Assembly (NCBI GenBank): GCA_934667275.1
Contig: CAKULK010000009.1
Span: forward strand, 42,630 to 106,629
Direction: 5' to 3'
Length of the DNA stretch: 64,000 nt
Source of the DNA: an uncultured Bacteroidales bacterium
GTDB lineage: Bacteria; Bacteroidota; Bacteroidia; Bacteroidales; Paludibacteraceae
Both the position numbers and the translations under genes were made by a program. Below are positions 33,066 to 42,780 of the stretch, piece after piece (the first letter of the stretch is position 1; the number at the start of each line of letters is the position of its first letter). The notes beneath the pieces are model-generated. The model saw only the letters and a list, made by a program, of their open reading frames with translations, did no database searches and had not been told where the DNA came from.

Positions 33066-34007
33066 TTAGCGTTCCGCCCGCATAGGATTGTGAAGGAAGT
33101 CCTCATAGGCGAGACGGATGCCGTCTTCGAGTTCGGTCTTGTACCTCCAACCGAGGGCAGTGGCTTTCGATACATCCAACAGTTTGCGTGGAGTACCATT
33201 CGGACGAGTGGTGTCCCACTCGATACGCCCCTTGTAACCGATGACTTTTGCCACGAGTTCGGTCAGTTGTTTGATAGTCAGTTCCTTGCCTGTACCAGCA
33301 TTCACGGTCTCGTTGCCTGAGTAATGGTTCATCAAGAACACACAGAGATTAGCGAGGTCGTCCACATAAAGGAACTCACGCAACGGCGAACCATCCCCCC
33401 AACAGGTAACGCTTTCCGCCCCACTCTCCTTGGCTTCGTGGAAACGACGAATGAGCGCAGGCAGCACATGTGAGTGCTCGGGGTGGTAGTTGTCGTTGGG
33501 TCCGTAGAGGTTAGTCGGCATCACGGAGATATAGTCGGTGCCATACTGGCGATTGAGGAACTCGCAGTACTTGAGTCCGGAAATCTTGGCTAATGCGTAT
33601 GCCTCATTGGTCTTTTCCAAAGCCCCCGTCAGCAGGCAGTCCTCCTTCATCGGTTGGGGTGCCATACGCGGGTAGATACAACTGGAACCAAGAAACTCAA
33701 GTTTCTTGCAGCCATTCTTCCACGCTGAGTGAATGACATTCATCTCCAGCGTCATGTTGTCGTACATAAAGTCGGCAAGTGCATTTTGGTTGGCAACGAT
33801 ACCACCCACCTTAGCCGCAGCGAGGAACACATATTCGGGTTTCTCTTCTGCAAAGAACGCCTCCACCGCCTCCTGACGACAGAGGTCCAACTCCTTGTGC
33901 GTGCGCGTGATGATGTTGGTGTATCCCTGACGCTGCAACTCACGCACGATGGCACTTCCGACCATTCCGCGGTGTCCTGCCACATATATTTTGCTATTCT
34001 TTTCCAT
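33066..34007 (-). CDS. fcl: GDP-L-fucose synthase
   Basis: 313 residues from ATG 34007 (MEKNSKIYVAGHRGMVGSAI). It epimerises and reduces GDP-4-keto-6-deoxymannose to GDP-L-fucose with NADPH. Visible motifs: GHRGMVGSAIVREL for NADPH, SSCIYPRMAPQPMKE, and the catalytic Tyr-Lys in EAYALAKISG. The ending TALGWRYKTELEDGIRLAYEDF (read in parts) is typical. It lies downstream of gmd in the same direction, so both last steps of GDP-fucose synthesis are together. A distal role in capsule or protein fucosylation is likely. Confidence 0.95.
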   Translation of the reverse strand: MEKNSKIYVAGHRGMVGSAIVRELQRQGYTNIITRTHKELDLCRQEAVEAFFAEEKPEYVFLAAAKVGGIVANQNALADFMYDNMTLEMNVIHSAWKNGCKKLEFLGSSCIYPRMAPQPMKEDCLLTGALEKTNEAYALAKISGLKYCEFLNRQYGTDYISVMPTNLYGPNDNYHPEHSHVLPALIRRFHEAKESGAESVTCWGDGSPLREFLYVDDLANLCVFLMNHYSGNETVNAGTGKELTIKQLTELVAKVIGYKGRIEWDTTRPNGTPRKLLDVSKATALGWRYKTELEDGIRLAYEDFLHNPMRAER

Positions 34008-34125
34008 ATAATTATATTTTTTATCATTATGTATCCTCTCGCTATCCACTCGCTATCCTCTCGATAATCACCCACTAATCAATATGCGAAGCAAAATTGG
34101 TTATCCTCATACCGATTGTCAGTGC

Positions 34126-35229
34126 CTATTTCACGATACCTTTTTCGAGGTATTCGGCGAGGTTGGTGCGGGCTTGCTCTGCGGCGTGGTCGGCTGCCAC
34201 TTTCTTCATGTCGGAGCGTACCATCAGGCGCACCAATTCCTCGAAAGTGGTCTTACTCGGATTCCACCCCAATTCGGCTTTCGCCTTGGTCGGGTCGCCC
34301 CAGAGGTTCACCACATCGGTCGGGCGGTAGAAATCGGGCGACACCTCCACAAGCGTCTTGCCGACCAAGTGCGCCGGTCCTGCCACGCAGATACCTTTCT
34401 CGTCCTGCCCTTCGCCCTCAAAACGCAGGGTGATACCCACCTCGCGGAATGCCAAATCGCAAAACTCACGCACCGAGTGTTGCACGCCTGTGGCAATGAC
34501 AAAATCCTCCGGTTGGTCGTGCTGCAGAATCAGCCACATACACTCCACATAGTCTTTGGCATAGCCCCAATCGCGCAACGAAGACAGGTTGCCGAGGTAG
34601 AGTTTGTCCTGTTTGCCCTGTGCGATACGCGCCGCAGCGAGGGTAATCTTGCGCGTTACGAAGGTCTCGCCACGACGCTCCGACTCGTGGTTGAACAATA
34701 TGCCCGAACAGCAGAACATATTGTATGCCTCGCGATACTCCTTTACAATCCAATAGCCATAGAGTTTCGCCACAGCGTAAGGCGAATAGGGGTGGAACGG
34801 GGTATTCTCGTTCTGCGGCACCTCCTCCACCTTGCCATAGAGTTCCGATGTGGAGGCTTGGTAGATACGGCATGTGCTTGCCAATCCGCAGGCACGGACA
34901 GCCTCCAACACACGCAGAACGCCCGTTGCGTCGATGTCGGCGGTGAACTCCGGCGAGTCGAAACTGACCTGCACATGCGATTGTGCAGCCAGGTTGTAAA
35001 TCTCGTCGGGACGCACCTTGCCGATGACTTGTATCAGTCCCATCGAGTCCGACAAATCGCCATAGTGGAGGTGAAAATGCGGTTTGCCTTCGAGGTGTGC
35101 GATACGCTCGCGATAATCCACCGAACTGCGGCGGATGATACCATGTACGTCATATCCTTTCTCCAACAAGAACTCGCTCAGGTAAGAGCCGTCCTGCCCC
35201 GTGATACCGGTGATTAATGCTGTTTTCAT
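34126..35229 (-). CDS. gmd: GDP-mannose 4,6-dehydratase
   Basis: 367 residues from ATG 35229 (MKTALITGITGQDGSYLSEF). It converts GDP-mannose to GDP-4-keto-6-deoxymannose. Motifs: GITGQDGSYL for NADP, YGDLSDSMGLIQ, QASTSELYGKV, catalytic YAVAKLYGYW, and LGNLSSLRDWGYAKDYV, all diagnostic for GMD. Start chosen for the conserved MKTALITG; an upstream Met would lie near the neighbouring gene's region. With manA 8 kb away it forms a route from fructose-6-P to GDP-fucose. Confidence 0.96.
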   Translation of the reverse strand: MKTALITGITGQDGSYLSEFLLEKGYDVHGIIRRSSVDYRERIAHLEGKPHFHLHYGDLSDSMGLIQVIGKVRPDEIYNLAAQSHVQVSFDSPEFTADIDATGVLRVLEAVRACGLASTCRIYQASTSELYGKVEEVPQNENTPFHPYSPYAVAKLYGYWIVKEYREAYNMFCCSGILFNHESERRGETFVTRKITLAAARIAQGKQDKLYLGNLSSLRDWGYAKDYVECMWLILQHDQPEDFVIATGVQHSVREFCDLAFREVGITLRFEGEGQDEKGICVAGPAHLVGKTLVEVSPDFYRPTDVVNLWGDPTKAKAELGWNPSKTTFEELVRLMVRSDMKKVAADHAAEQARTNLAEYLEKGIVK

Positions 35230-35291
35230 ATTTGTTTTTCTTTGTGTTAATGGTTTCATATAGGCCACTGCATGTGGATTTGTTTGTATTA

Positions 35292-36530
35292 TTAAGACAA
35301 CAAGTAGTCGTACACATTCATAACCACGATACCATTCTCCAACGAATGACAGGGGATATTATCCGTGGTCAATATCATTTTTCGGAAAGAATCCCCAGTC
35401 AACATAAGAGAACGTTGTTCTTGTTGCAACTTGTCTTCATCAGGCAAACGATAGGCAGACTGAATATAAATTCGTTCACTTCCACGATTACACACAAAAT
35501 CTACTTCAAACGTTGAACGCTGCAATTTTCCTGTCTCATTCTTTCCGATATAAAAGATATTCCCGACATCTACCAAATACCCCTGTTCCGTCAAATAGTT
35601 ATAGAGGATATTCTCCATACAATGTGTAGGCTCTACCTGTCGAAAACCTATTAAGGCATTGCGCAAGCCCAAATCTGCAAAATAGTACTTATATGGAGAA
35701 TCTATATATTTACGCCCCTTGATATCATATCGTGTTGCACGAGAGATCAAAAAAGAATCCTTAAAATAATCAATATATTGTTTGATTGTATTGTGCGAAA
35801 TCTGGGATTTCTTCTCACTCTTGAACGTATTGGCAAGTTTTGTCGGATTGGTTAATGCACCGATATTGGATGCCAACATAATCAGCAACTCTTCTAAATC
35901 GCTATCGTTCTTTATACGATTGTGATTGATAATATCGTTCAAGTAAGTCTCATGCAACAAATCACTTAACATCTGCGCCTTTCGCACAGGATCGGCTTCT
36001 AACACAACCATTGGGAGCCCACCATAATACATATAGTCACGCCACAAATGCAACACATCAACCTTTGTTGCTTCTTGTATTTCCTTAAAACTGAGCGGGT
36101 GAAGATGTATCTGTATGCCACGACCTCGAAATTCAGTTACTACATCCGAGGACAAAAAATGCGCATTACTACCTGTTACGTATACATCAACATTACCGAT
36201 ATGCAAGAAACCATTCAATACATCCACAAAATCCTCCAACATTTGTACCTCGTCAATAATGACATAGTACATACCAGAATCTGCTTGCACCTTCTCTTGC
36301 ACAAAAGTATAAAGAGTTTCTGCTTTGCGCAAGCGTCTGTCTGCAAAAGAGTCTAATTGTATCTCTATGATATGGTCTTGATGAACCCCCTCTTGCAACA
36401 GCCGCTGCTTGAAGAGAGTGAACAACAAATAAGACTTTCCAACACGACGAAGCCCTGTAACTATCTTAACTAATCCATTATGCCGCAATGAAATCAGTTG
36501 CTGTATATATTTCTCTCTATAGAATATCAT
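35292..36530 (-). CDS. AAA-family ATPase with DUF4143 domain
   Basis: 412 residues. Walker A is GLRRVGKSYLL (residues 26-36), Walker B YYVIIDEVQML, and the sensor segment DVYVTGSNAHFLSS follows. The C-terminal DUF4143 part shows TEFRGRG, LGLRNALIGFR, MENILYNYL and FEVDFVCNRG with a final strand. It belongs to the same broad group as 12628-13899 but is clearly a different subfamily. The gene is more A+T-rich than the sugar genes around it and separates them from a truncated DUF262 gene, so it looks like an inserted cassette. Confidence 0.88.
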   Translation of the reverse strand: MIFYREKYIQQLISLRHNGLVKIVTGLRRVGKSYLLFTLFKQRLLQEGVHQDHIIEIQLDSFADRRLRKAETLYTFVQEKVQADSGMYYVIIDEVQMLEDFVDVLNGFLHIGNVDVYVTGSNAHFLSSDVVTEFRGRGIQIHLHPLSFKEIQEATKVDVLHLWRDYMYYGGLPMVVLEADPVRKAQMLSDLLHETYLNDIINHNRIKNDSDLEELLIMLASNIGALTNPTKLANTFKSEKKSQISHNTIKQYIDYFKDSFLISRATRYDIKGRKYIDSPYKYYFADLGLRNALIGFRQVEPTHCMENILYNYLTEQGYLVDVGNIFYIGKNETGKLQRSTFEVDFVCNRGSERIYIQSAYRLPDEDKLQQEQRSLMLTGDSFRKMILTTDNIPCHSLENGIVVMNVYDYLLS

Positions 36531-36597
36531 AGTGCCTTATTATCCTAATCTTGTAAATATTTACACTTTTAGTCAATACAAATTACATAGCGTAAGG

Positions 36598-36873
36598 CTA
36601 TTCTATATTAAATGTTGTTGTGCGTTGTTGCCCATCAATTAGATGAAGTTCATTTTTATCATTGGAACAATCCAATATAATTGTACCAAAGAAATACGGA
36701 TCCGTATTACCTGACTCTATAAAATTTTCAATGTCTTGCCAAAGTTTGTCACATTGATAAATACTCCATGAATATGCGCGCTGATATTCGGGAATAACAA
36801 GTCGCTCACCATTGGTTAGCGTTAAATAACTACTAATCTCTTTTAATTGAGGATCTATTCCTTTGTTTGCCAT
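36598..36873 (-). pseudogene. Truncated DUF262 (GmrSD-type) protein
   Basis: Only 91 residues remain of a protein family usually near 500-700 residues. The N-terminal ParB-like fold is intact: RLVIPEYQRAYSW, YFFGTIIL and the signature LHLIDGQQRTTT, after which the frame stops at FNIE. DUF262/DUF1524 proteins related to GmrSD cut modified DNA. Nothing resembling the remainder lies downstream; instead the DUF4143 ATPase gene begins 68 bp away, so the insertion of that cassette may have removed the rest. The fragment could still be expressed but is probably not active. Confidence 0.7.
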
Positions 36874-36920
36874 ATTACATTATTTTTGCAAGTTTTACAT
36901 AGAATCTTTTTTATTCTTTT

Positions 36921-38390
36921 CTATATCATACCGCGACCGGCGAGTTTGAACCAGTTCCATGCCAGGGCGGCAACAAACATCACCACACACCAGATATTGA
37001 ACCAGCGTTTGTATTTCGGGTTGCGCATATAGGAAATACCATACGCGGCAAACATCATCGCAAAAGGAACAGAGGGCAAGTGGAAACGCTCCGACTGGGC
37101 GAAACTGGAGAATATCAATACCAATAAATAGCCGCAAAGGATGGCTATCGGCAACACGTTCTTGCGCCAATCGCCGGTGAAAAGCAGAATAAATAATGCC
37201 AAAATAGTAAAGAAAGATGTAATATTTTTGACGAAGTTGCCACCGTGTATCATCTTGAGGTTCTCCTGTCCGGGAGTCTCCGTCATAGTCGGAAAAGGAA
37301 TGGTAAATATCATTGGTGCAAAGACCGCTGCACCGGCGTACTTGGCAAATTTCTGCACACGACCTTGTGAATCCACACGGGTGGCACGCCATTCCATATT
37401 TCCTTTTTGCTCCGAACCGCGCGTCTCCCACATACTGCGCACACTATTACCGATACTCGTATTATTGAGCATTACAACCCCGACAACAAGTGCTGCCACC
37501 GCGACCAACAAGACACGCCGTTTCCACCCTACTACGCGGGTACTGCTCAGCAGCAAGGCACACAAAAAAGCCAACACCAATACCGCCGCCAAGGCTGTGC
37601 GGAAAGTAAATACTGCCCCCGCAATAAGCATTAAGGCACAGGCTGGTCCAAATGTCAGTTTGCCGCGACGCAAGATATAGTCTGCCCGCTCGGCAAACAA
37701 TACTGCCAGAAACACCATTTCTATTTCTTTCAGGTGCAGACCGCAATAATATATCAGGTTGGGCATCAGCATACATAGCACTCCCGCTACGCGCCCGGTG
37801 CTTTCGCCAAAATTGCGCACGGCTAACTTATATATCAGCAATGCTGTCCACGCGCTCCATATTGCCTTGACAAGGCGTGCCACCAAAATGCTATCCCCTG
37901 ATAACAGATATACAAACGACAAATACAACGGATACCCCAAATCGGAATAATCGGCACCACTATAGTCCACAAACGCCGGAAACAGATTCCAATGTCCGTC
38001 CCGCAAGAGACTTGCGCCATACCGTCCCATCTCGTTATAGAAACCCACATCGCCGGGGTCGAACTCAAACGGAGACCCCGTCATAGTGATATAAAACCAA
38101 TAGGAGAAAAGCACATATACCACGCGAATACTCAGCGCGGTTACGAACAGGCGTTTGGCAAACATTTTCGGCGAAAGACGCGCCCATCGTTTGGTGCAGT
38201 AGTTGGTAAAATAGAAGAAACCGCACGCCTCCACTAATCCGAACGCCCACCAATACCACGTAAGGGCATAGCGCATATAGAGTATATTACACGCCAACAA
38301 TGCCAACACATACGTCAGCATTGCCGTATTTGTAATACTCCGTGGCACAAACGCCAAAGGCATCGTATTGGGTAGTGATTTATATTGCAT
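36921..38390 (-). CDS. Polytopic membrane glycosyltransferase (GT-C fold, ArnT/PMT-like)
   Basis: 489 residues with about 11 membrane helices (for example MLTYVLALLACNILYMRY, TALLIYKLAVRNFG, FTFRTALAAVLVLAFLCALL in parts). The first periplasmic loop has the acidic motif FDPGDVGFYNEMGRYG, typical of the catalytic Asp in GT-C transferases that use lipid-linked sugars, and a later DYSGADYSDLGYPLYL. Substrate unknown; likely transfers a sugar to a surface glycan or protein. Start codon at 38390 lies only about 10 nt after the expected transcript start (-7 box 38405-38412), so the mRNA has almost no leader. Confidence 0.75.
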   Translation of the reverse strand: MQYKSLPNTMPLAFVPRSITNTAMLTYVLALLACNILYMRYALTWYWWAFGLVEACGFFYFTNYCTKRWARLSPKMFAKRLFVTALSIRVVYVLFSYWFYITMTGSPFEFDPGDVGFYNEMGRYGASLLRDGHWNLFPAFVDYSGADYSDLGYPLYLSFVYLLSGDSILVARLVKAIWSAWTALLIYKLAVRNFGESTGRVAGVLCMLMPNLIYYCGLHLKEIEMVFLAVLFAERADYILRRGKLTFGPACALMLIAGAVFTFRTALAAVLVLAFLCALLLSSTRVVGWKRRVLLVAVAALVVGVVMLNNTSIGNSVRSMWETRGSEQKGNMEWRATRVDSQGRVQKFAKYAGAAVFAPMIFTIPFPTMTETPGQENLKMIHGGNFVKNITSFFTILALFILLFTGDWRKNVLPIAILCGYLLVLIFSSFAQSERFHLPSVPFAMMFAAYGISYMRNPKYKRWFNIWCVVMFVAALAWNWFKLAGRGMI

Positions 38391-38404
38391 TTTCTTTTAT
38401 CGCG

Positions 38405-38435
38405 CAAAGATACTAATTTTTCATCAGATACGCAA
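38405..38435 (-). promoter_or_regulatory. Promoter of the GT-C gene
   Basis: Minus strand: TTG (38433-38435), 20 bp, TATCTTTG (38405-38412). The remaining space to 38678 is A+T-rich, with repeated AACGTTAA words near 38588-38640, and no gene is seen there. Confidence 0.7.
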
Positions 38436-38678
38436 CAATTAAGATATATTTATCGGACAATCATATAACATCACACATCATACCACACATAACATATCGC
38501 ACATAACACGCACGTATCCCCCTACCACTACCCTACCACTTACTGCTCTTGTACCACTCCTATAATGCTTTTAGGATGTTATTATAACGTTAAATTATGG
38601 GTATTTATAGAAAAAACGTTAATAAATTACACATTCATTAACGTCCTCCATATATAATACAACCCTCATAATTCAAAA

Positions 38679-39785
38679 TTACTGTCGCTTATAGACCTCA
38701 TACAATTGTTGCAAATGATGCTCTATGCTATAATGTTGTCTCACTTGTTGTGCGATGTGTTTGGCTTGCTGCTTGTAAGCGTCTCTATTGCGAATAAACG
38801 TACCAAAATGCTGCCACAAGTCTTCTGTGTTGTTTGTTTGATATAGTGTTGCCCATTCCCCACCGCGAGTAACCTCCACCATCACTTCGTTATCATTAAC
38901 AAAAACCGGTACACCTGCTGCCATTGCCTCTACCACAGCGATACCAAACGTGTCGTGGTCGGTGGCATAGACAAAAGCATCCAACTGCTGCAATATCTGC
39001 GGAACATCATTTCTGCTACCCAAGAAATGAACCATATCAAGATGGTTATCTTTGCAAAATTGCACACATTGATCATAACGCCATGGCTCTTTCTCATCAC
39101 GTTTGCCTACAAAATAGAAGTCATACAGAATATGCTCTTGCGCCAAACGAAGCAGAAATTGACACAGGGAACTTTGGGCGCGTCCGCGCCCAAAGTTCCC
39201 CACCATCGCCAATTTCATTCCCCGCGAAGCGGGGTCGATTTTTGAAGGTAAAACGGGATTCGGCTTAGCGGTAGTGTCTAACTTAGAGAAATCTATGCCA
39301 TTGTACACCACGTGCGTCTTAGCTGGATTATGGAACTTATATTTCTGCAAATAGTACCTACGTTGCGCCTCACTGACAAAGCACACAGCGTCACTCCAAA
39401 GGATACTCATTTGTATCAAGACTTGTTCCATGCGGTTGCTGCCATAGTCGTAACCATGAAAGGTTTCTACCACCTTGATATTCGTGCCACGTGTTGCCAA
39501 CTTGGCATAGAGTGCATCAATGTATTGCTGAGCGTGAACGATAGTTACCTGTTGCTCTTGCAGCAGACGGCGCAACTGACGTATATAGCCAAAGATATTA
39601 TGATGTGCCGGTGCACATTGCAAGAATACAGGTCGGGTGGCATAAAAATCCTCTTTATAAGCCCCACCCTTGCGGTGAATGCCCACAAAAGAAAACGGTG
39701 CTTTATCTGCGCTACGAAACACATCGAGCAGCAAGGTCTCCGTGCCGCCCCGATTGAGCGAACCTAAAAGATAAGCCACTTTCAT
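38679..39785 (-). CDS. Glycosyltransferase family 1/4 (GT-B fold)
   Basis: 368 residues from ATG 39785 (MKVAYLLGSLNRGGTETLLL); this start matches the conserved beginning of the family, although an ATG at 39815 is also in frame. N-terminal Rossmann half with GGTETLLLDVF, C-terminal half with VGNFGRGRAQSSL, and the donor-binding stretch GSRNDVPQILQQLDAFVYATDHDTFGIAVVEAMAAG (read in parts; E-x7-E motif DTFGIAVVEAMAAG). It probably builds surface polysaccharide in the cytoplasm. It follows the DUF5686 gene after 40 bp. Confidence 0.88.
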   Translation of the reverse strand: MKVAYLLGSLNRGGTETLLLDVFRSADKAPFSFVGIHRKGGAYKEDFYATRPVFLQCAPAHHNIFGYIRQLRRLLQEQQVTIVHAQQYIDALYAKLATRGTNIKVVETFHGYDYGSNRMEQVLIQMSILWSDAVCFVSEAQRRYYLQKYKFHNPAKTHVVYNGIDFSKLDTTAKPNPVLPSKIDPASRGMKLAMVGNFGRGRAQSSLCQFLLRLAQEHILYDFYFVGKRDEKEPWRYDQCVQFCKDNHLDMVHFLGSRNDVPQILQQLDAFVYATDHDTFGIAVVEAMAAGVPVFVNDNEVMVEVTRGGEWATLYQTNNTEDLWQHFGTFIRNRDAYKQQAKHIAQQVRQHYSIEHHLQQLYEVYKRQ

Positions 39786-39825
39786 ATTTTTCTTGTATTC
39801 TATCAAGTTTTCCATATCTATGTCT

Positions 39826-42729
39826 CTACAACGCCACGCGCAACGTGATACGGATACCATTCCTTTGCCAAGGGCCGATGGGGAGACTGGTGCCGTCTGC
39901 GGAAGTGGCGTTCAAGTGGGTGAGACGGCGCACATAGTCGATGCGGATGAGTTTGAAGATGTTTTCGATACCTACCGTCATCTCCATATAGGGCATATAG
40001 GCGTGCTTGCCGTCGCTGAAATCCGTGCGTACGGGGATGGTGTGGGCGTCCACCGTATAAGAATTGGGAAGTTCGTACAGCCCGTCGGTCTTCAAAGGGT
40101 TGTTGCTGTCGCCAAGATACCCTGCCAATATGTGGAACGATGCTACTTCACGCAGTTTCAATAATTTGAGCCCCGGTATGCGATTGAAGAGCCAGCCCTT
40201 CATATAATAGGTGATGTGCAGCGAGACATAGCGGTCGTAGAGGAACTCCATCGGCTGCATGAGGTTGAAGGCTTTCGGGTCGAGCAGAATGGATTGGTTG
40301 GACATCGGCGCGAATAGTTTGGTGAAAGGCACACTCCGGTCGGTGGCGATGTAACCGATGTCGGCACTCATGTCCAAGTGTCCGAAAGCGGACAGCCAAA
40401 AGCGGTTCTCGGCTGTGAGTTGGAGTCTGTTGTAGAAGTAGCGGTCTTCCAAGATGTATCCCATTTCATTCGTCAAGCGGAAGACAGGGGCGTCCTTCCA
40501 GAGGTTGAAGGGTGACTCGATGCCCTGGCGGTCGTTGTAGATAAAGCCCCCTGGGGAATAGCGCAGTTGGAGCGTCCATTGCGCATCGTGATAGAAAGGT
40601 CGCTCGGTGGTGGTGCCGTCGGCGTTGTGCCTGATGTAACGCAGTCGCAAAGCGTGGTCGGGGTATGGCAACGGGTTGAACGGTCTCTGTACCCACGTAG
40701 AGCCATTGGGTTGGTTGTTCATAAAGTCGAACCACGTGACCACAGACAACTGGTTTGCCCATTCCTTCTCGTATTTCAGGCGCAGTTTCGCCACGTACTG
40801 CATAGGCTTGGGTTCATAGTTGAACTTGATGGACATGAAGATATGGTCGCGGTCGAGTACGCGGTAGGTCTGCCCGAGTTCTTCCAAGTCGTAACTTGCG
40901 GTAAAGGACAGGTTGTGGCGTAGCGACTCATAGGGGTGGTATTGCTTGTCGTTGAACGAATGGAGCACCGTGATACCGCCCTTGACGCGGTGGTCGTTGA
41001 AACCATACGCCACATATTCGTTAGTGAACCACCATTTGTTAAGGTTCGCCGTCGTCATGCCTCCGATACGCAGTCGTACACCCTCTTGCTCGTTGTAACT
41101 GACGGTATTGAAGATGGGTCCGAAGTCCCATTTGCTCAGTCCGCGTTCGCGGCTGGTGGGGATAAACTCCTGTATCAAATCCTGTACCGTATTGACCACC
41201 GCCCGAAAGACAGGGACGCGCATGAGTTCGGTTTGGAGGCTGTCCACTACGGTTTCCTTTGGGGTGAGGGCGGTCGGGCGCAGTGTGTCCCAAGCATCTG
41301 CGGGTAGTTTGTCTGCATCGGGGAGTGTTACTTCCGCGCCCGCCATATAGAACAGGCTGTCGGGTACGGAGGCTCCGAATTGGTAATCGCTGAAGTGGCG
41401 TGTCTGGCGGGCGTAGATATTATGTTTGGACTTCTTGCGAATGGCAAAACGCACGTGCGTGTTGACTTCTTCGGACACCCACGCGCCATTGTCCAAGCGG
41501 TTGAACGTCTCCGCGATACTGACATGGTTGACCCAGTTGAGGTTGATGTGCGGGGGTACGTTCATCTTATAGCGCTTGAGCGCATAGGTGGAATCGGCTA
41601 CTATATAAAGGTGTCCCGTGAAGCCGAAACTCTCGCTGTTGACGGGCACAAAAGCAAGGTCGATGCAGGGGGTGCCGCCGATAAGGACGGTGTCCATGAT
41701 GTAGTAGTGGTAGAAGGTGGTAGCCAACTGCGACGACAAGGGGCTGACAAAGCGGTTGAGCATGAAATTGATGTTGTCGGCAAAGATGTTCACGGGCTGG
41801 AAGACGGCTTGCAAATTGGCAGAGAGATTGCCAGGGTCGATTAGTTCGTCCAGTCCTTCCCAGCGTTTGGCCCGTACCACTTTGCGTTCTTTTCGGGGCG
41901 AGATTTGTATGTACTCGTCCGCCACCGTCTCGCGGAGCGACATGGTGAGGATGGTGGTTTGGTTGGCTTGCGCTATGGCTTGGTTGCGGGTGATGACGGT
42001 GCTGTCGATACGGACGAGTGTGCTGTCCTGCCCGATGCTGACGCTGTCGATGGCAATGCGCCCACTGTCAATGACCAGTACGCCGTCTTCGAGGTGGAGG
42101 GTGTCGAGGTAATTGTGAAGGAACAGGAACTTGCGCCAGAAATTGTTCTTGTCGAGGTCGTAGTCGAAGGGCTCCAATGCCATGACGAGTTTCTCGTAGG
42201 ACTCGACCTTGTAGGATTCGTTTCGTGCGGTGCGGTTCTTGTCCTTGTTGGCGATGACGTTTTTGATGAGTTCGACGGCGGGATTGCCCTTGCGGCGGTA
42301 GTGTTCGCGCTTCTTTTGGGGCTTGACCACCACGTCTTGCAGGGCATAGACCTCGGGCTCAAGGGAGACAATCAACTCGGTGGCGTGGTCGGGTTTGACG
42401 GTGAGCGTACGGGTCTTGTATCCCACCATGCGAAAGGTGAGGGTGGTTTTGCGCTGGGTGTTCTCGATGGTGAAGAGCCCGTCGAGGTCGGTGGTGGTGC
42501 CGACATTGGAGCCAACGAAGAGTATCTGCACAAAGGGTAGCGTCTCGCCCGTGTGGGCGTCCACTACCGAGCCCGAGACTTTCGTAGTCTGCTCCGCCCA
42601 TACGCTTGCAGACAAACACAATAAAAGCAGTATGGTTGCCCAGCTGCGCGAAAAGGTAATATGTAGTAAATTATTCTTAATGACCAATTGGTTTATGGGT
42701 TGCCTATCCGTTGCGTATCCATTGCGCAT
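39826..42729 (-). CDS. DUF5686 outer membrane protein with carboxypeptidase-regulatory-like domain
   Basis: 967 residues as drawn. After a hydrophobic signal segment (SWATILLLLCLSASVWA) comes a CarboxypepD_reg-like beta domain (VSGSVVDAHTGETLPFVQIL in parts; GTTTDLDGLFTI), then the DUF5686 body (RRKGNPAVELIKNVIANKDKN in parts) and a long C-terminal beta barrel rich in aromatic strands. Such proteins sit in the outer membrane. Start is uncertain: the only ATG (42729) lies inside an 11-bp repeat array (42700-42745), so the true start may be TTG at 42687, just before the signal segment. Forms a run with the glycosyltransferase downstream. Confidence 0.8.
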   Translation of the reverse strand: MRNGYATDRQPINQLVIKNNLLHITFSRSWATILLLLCLSASVWAEQTTKVSGSVVDAHTGETLPFVQILFVGSNVGTTTDLDGLFTIENTQRKTTLTFRMVGYKTRTLTVKPDHATELIVSLEPEVYALQDVVVKPQKKREHYRRKGNPAVELIKNVIANKDKNRTARNESYKVESYEKLVMALEPFDYDLDKNNFWRKFLFLHNYLDTLHLEDGVLVIDSGRIAIDSVSIGQDSTLVRIDSTVITRNQAIAQANQTTILTMSLRETVADEYIQISPRKERKVVRAKRWEGLDELIDPGNLSANLQAVFQPVNIFADNINFMLNRFVSPLSSQLATTFYHYYIMDTVLIGGTPCIDLAFVPVNSESFGFTGHLYIVADSTYALKRYKMNVPPHINLNWVNHVSIAETFNRLDNGAWVSEEVNTHVRFAIRKKSKHNIYARQTRHFSDYQFGASVPDSLFYMAGAEVTLPDADKLPADAWDTLRPTALTPKETVVDSLQTELMRVPVFRAVVNTVQDLIQEFIPTSRERGLSKWDFGPIFNTVSYNEQEGVRLRIGGMTTANLNKWWFTNEYVAYGFNDHRVKGGITVLHSFNDKQYHPYESLRHNLSFTASYDLEELGQTYRVLDRDHIFMSIKFNYEPKPMQYVAKLRLKYEKEWANQLSVVTWFDFMNNQPNGSTWVQRPFNPLPYPDHALRLRYIRHNADGTTTERPFYHDAQWTLQLRYSPGGFIYNDRQGIESPFNLWKDAPVFRLTNEMGYILEDRYFYNRLQLTAENRFWLSAFGHLDMSADIGYIATDRSVPFTKLFAPMSNQSILLDPKAFNLMQPMEFLYDRYVSLHITYYMKGWLFNRIPGLKLLKLREVASFHILAGYLGDSNNPLKTDGLYELPNSYTVDAHTIPVRTDFSDGKHAYMPYMEMTVGIENIFKLIRIDYVRRLTHLNATSADGTSLPIGPWQRNGIRITLRVAL

Positions 42730-42745
42730 CCCTTGCTGTTTGACA
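42700..42745. repeat. 11-bp tandem repeat family (TTGCnTATCCC), copy 3
   Basis: TTGCCTATCCG, TTGCGTATCCA, TTGCGCATCCC, TTGCTGTTTGACA in exact 11-bp steps on the plus strand. It overlaps the apparent start codon of the DUF5686 gene and shares the ending TTGCTGTTTGACA with copy 1. Confidence 0.7.
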
Positions 42746-42780
42746 TGACTGGAAGACGATTAATTATTAGTTAAATGACG

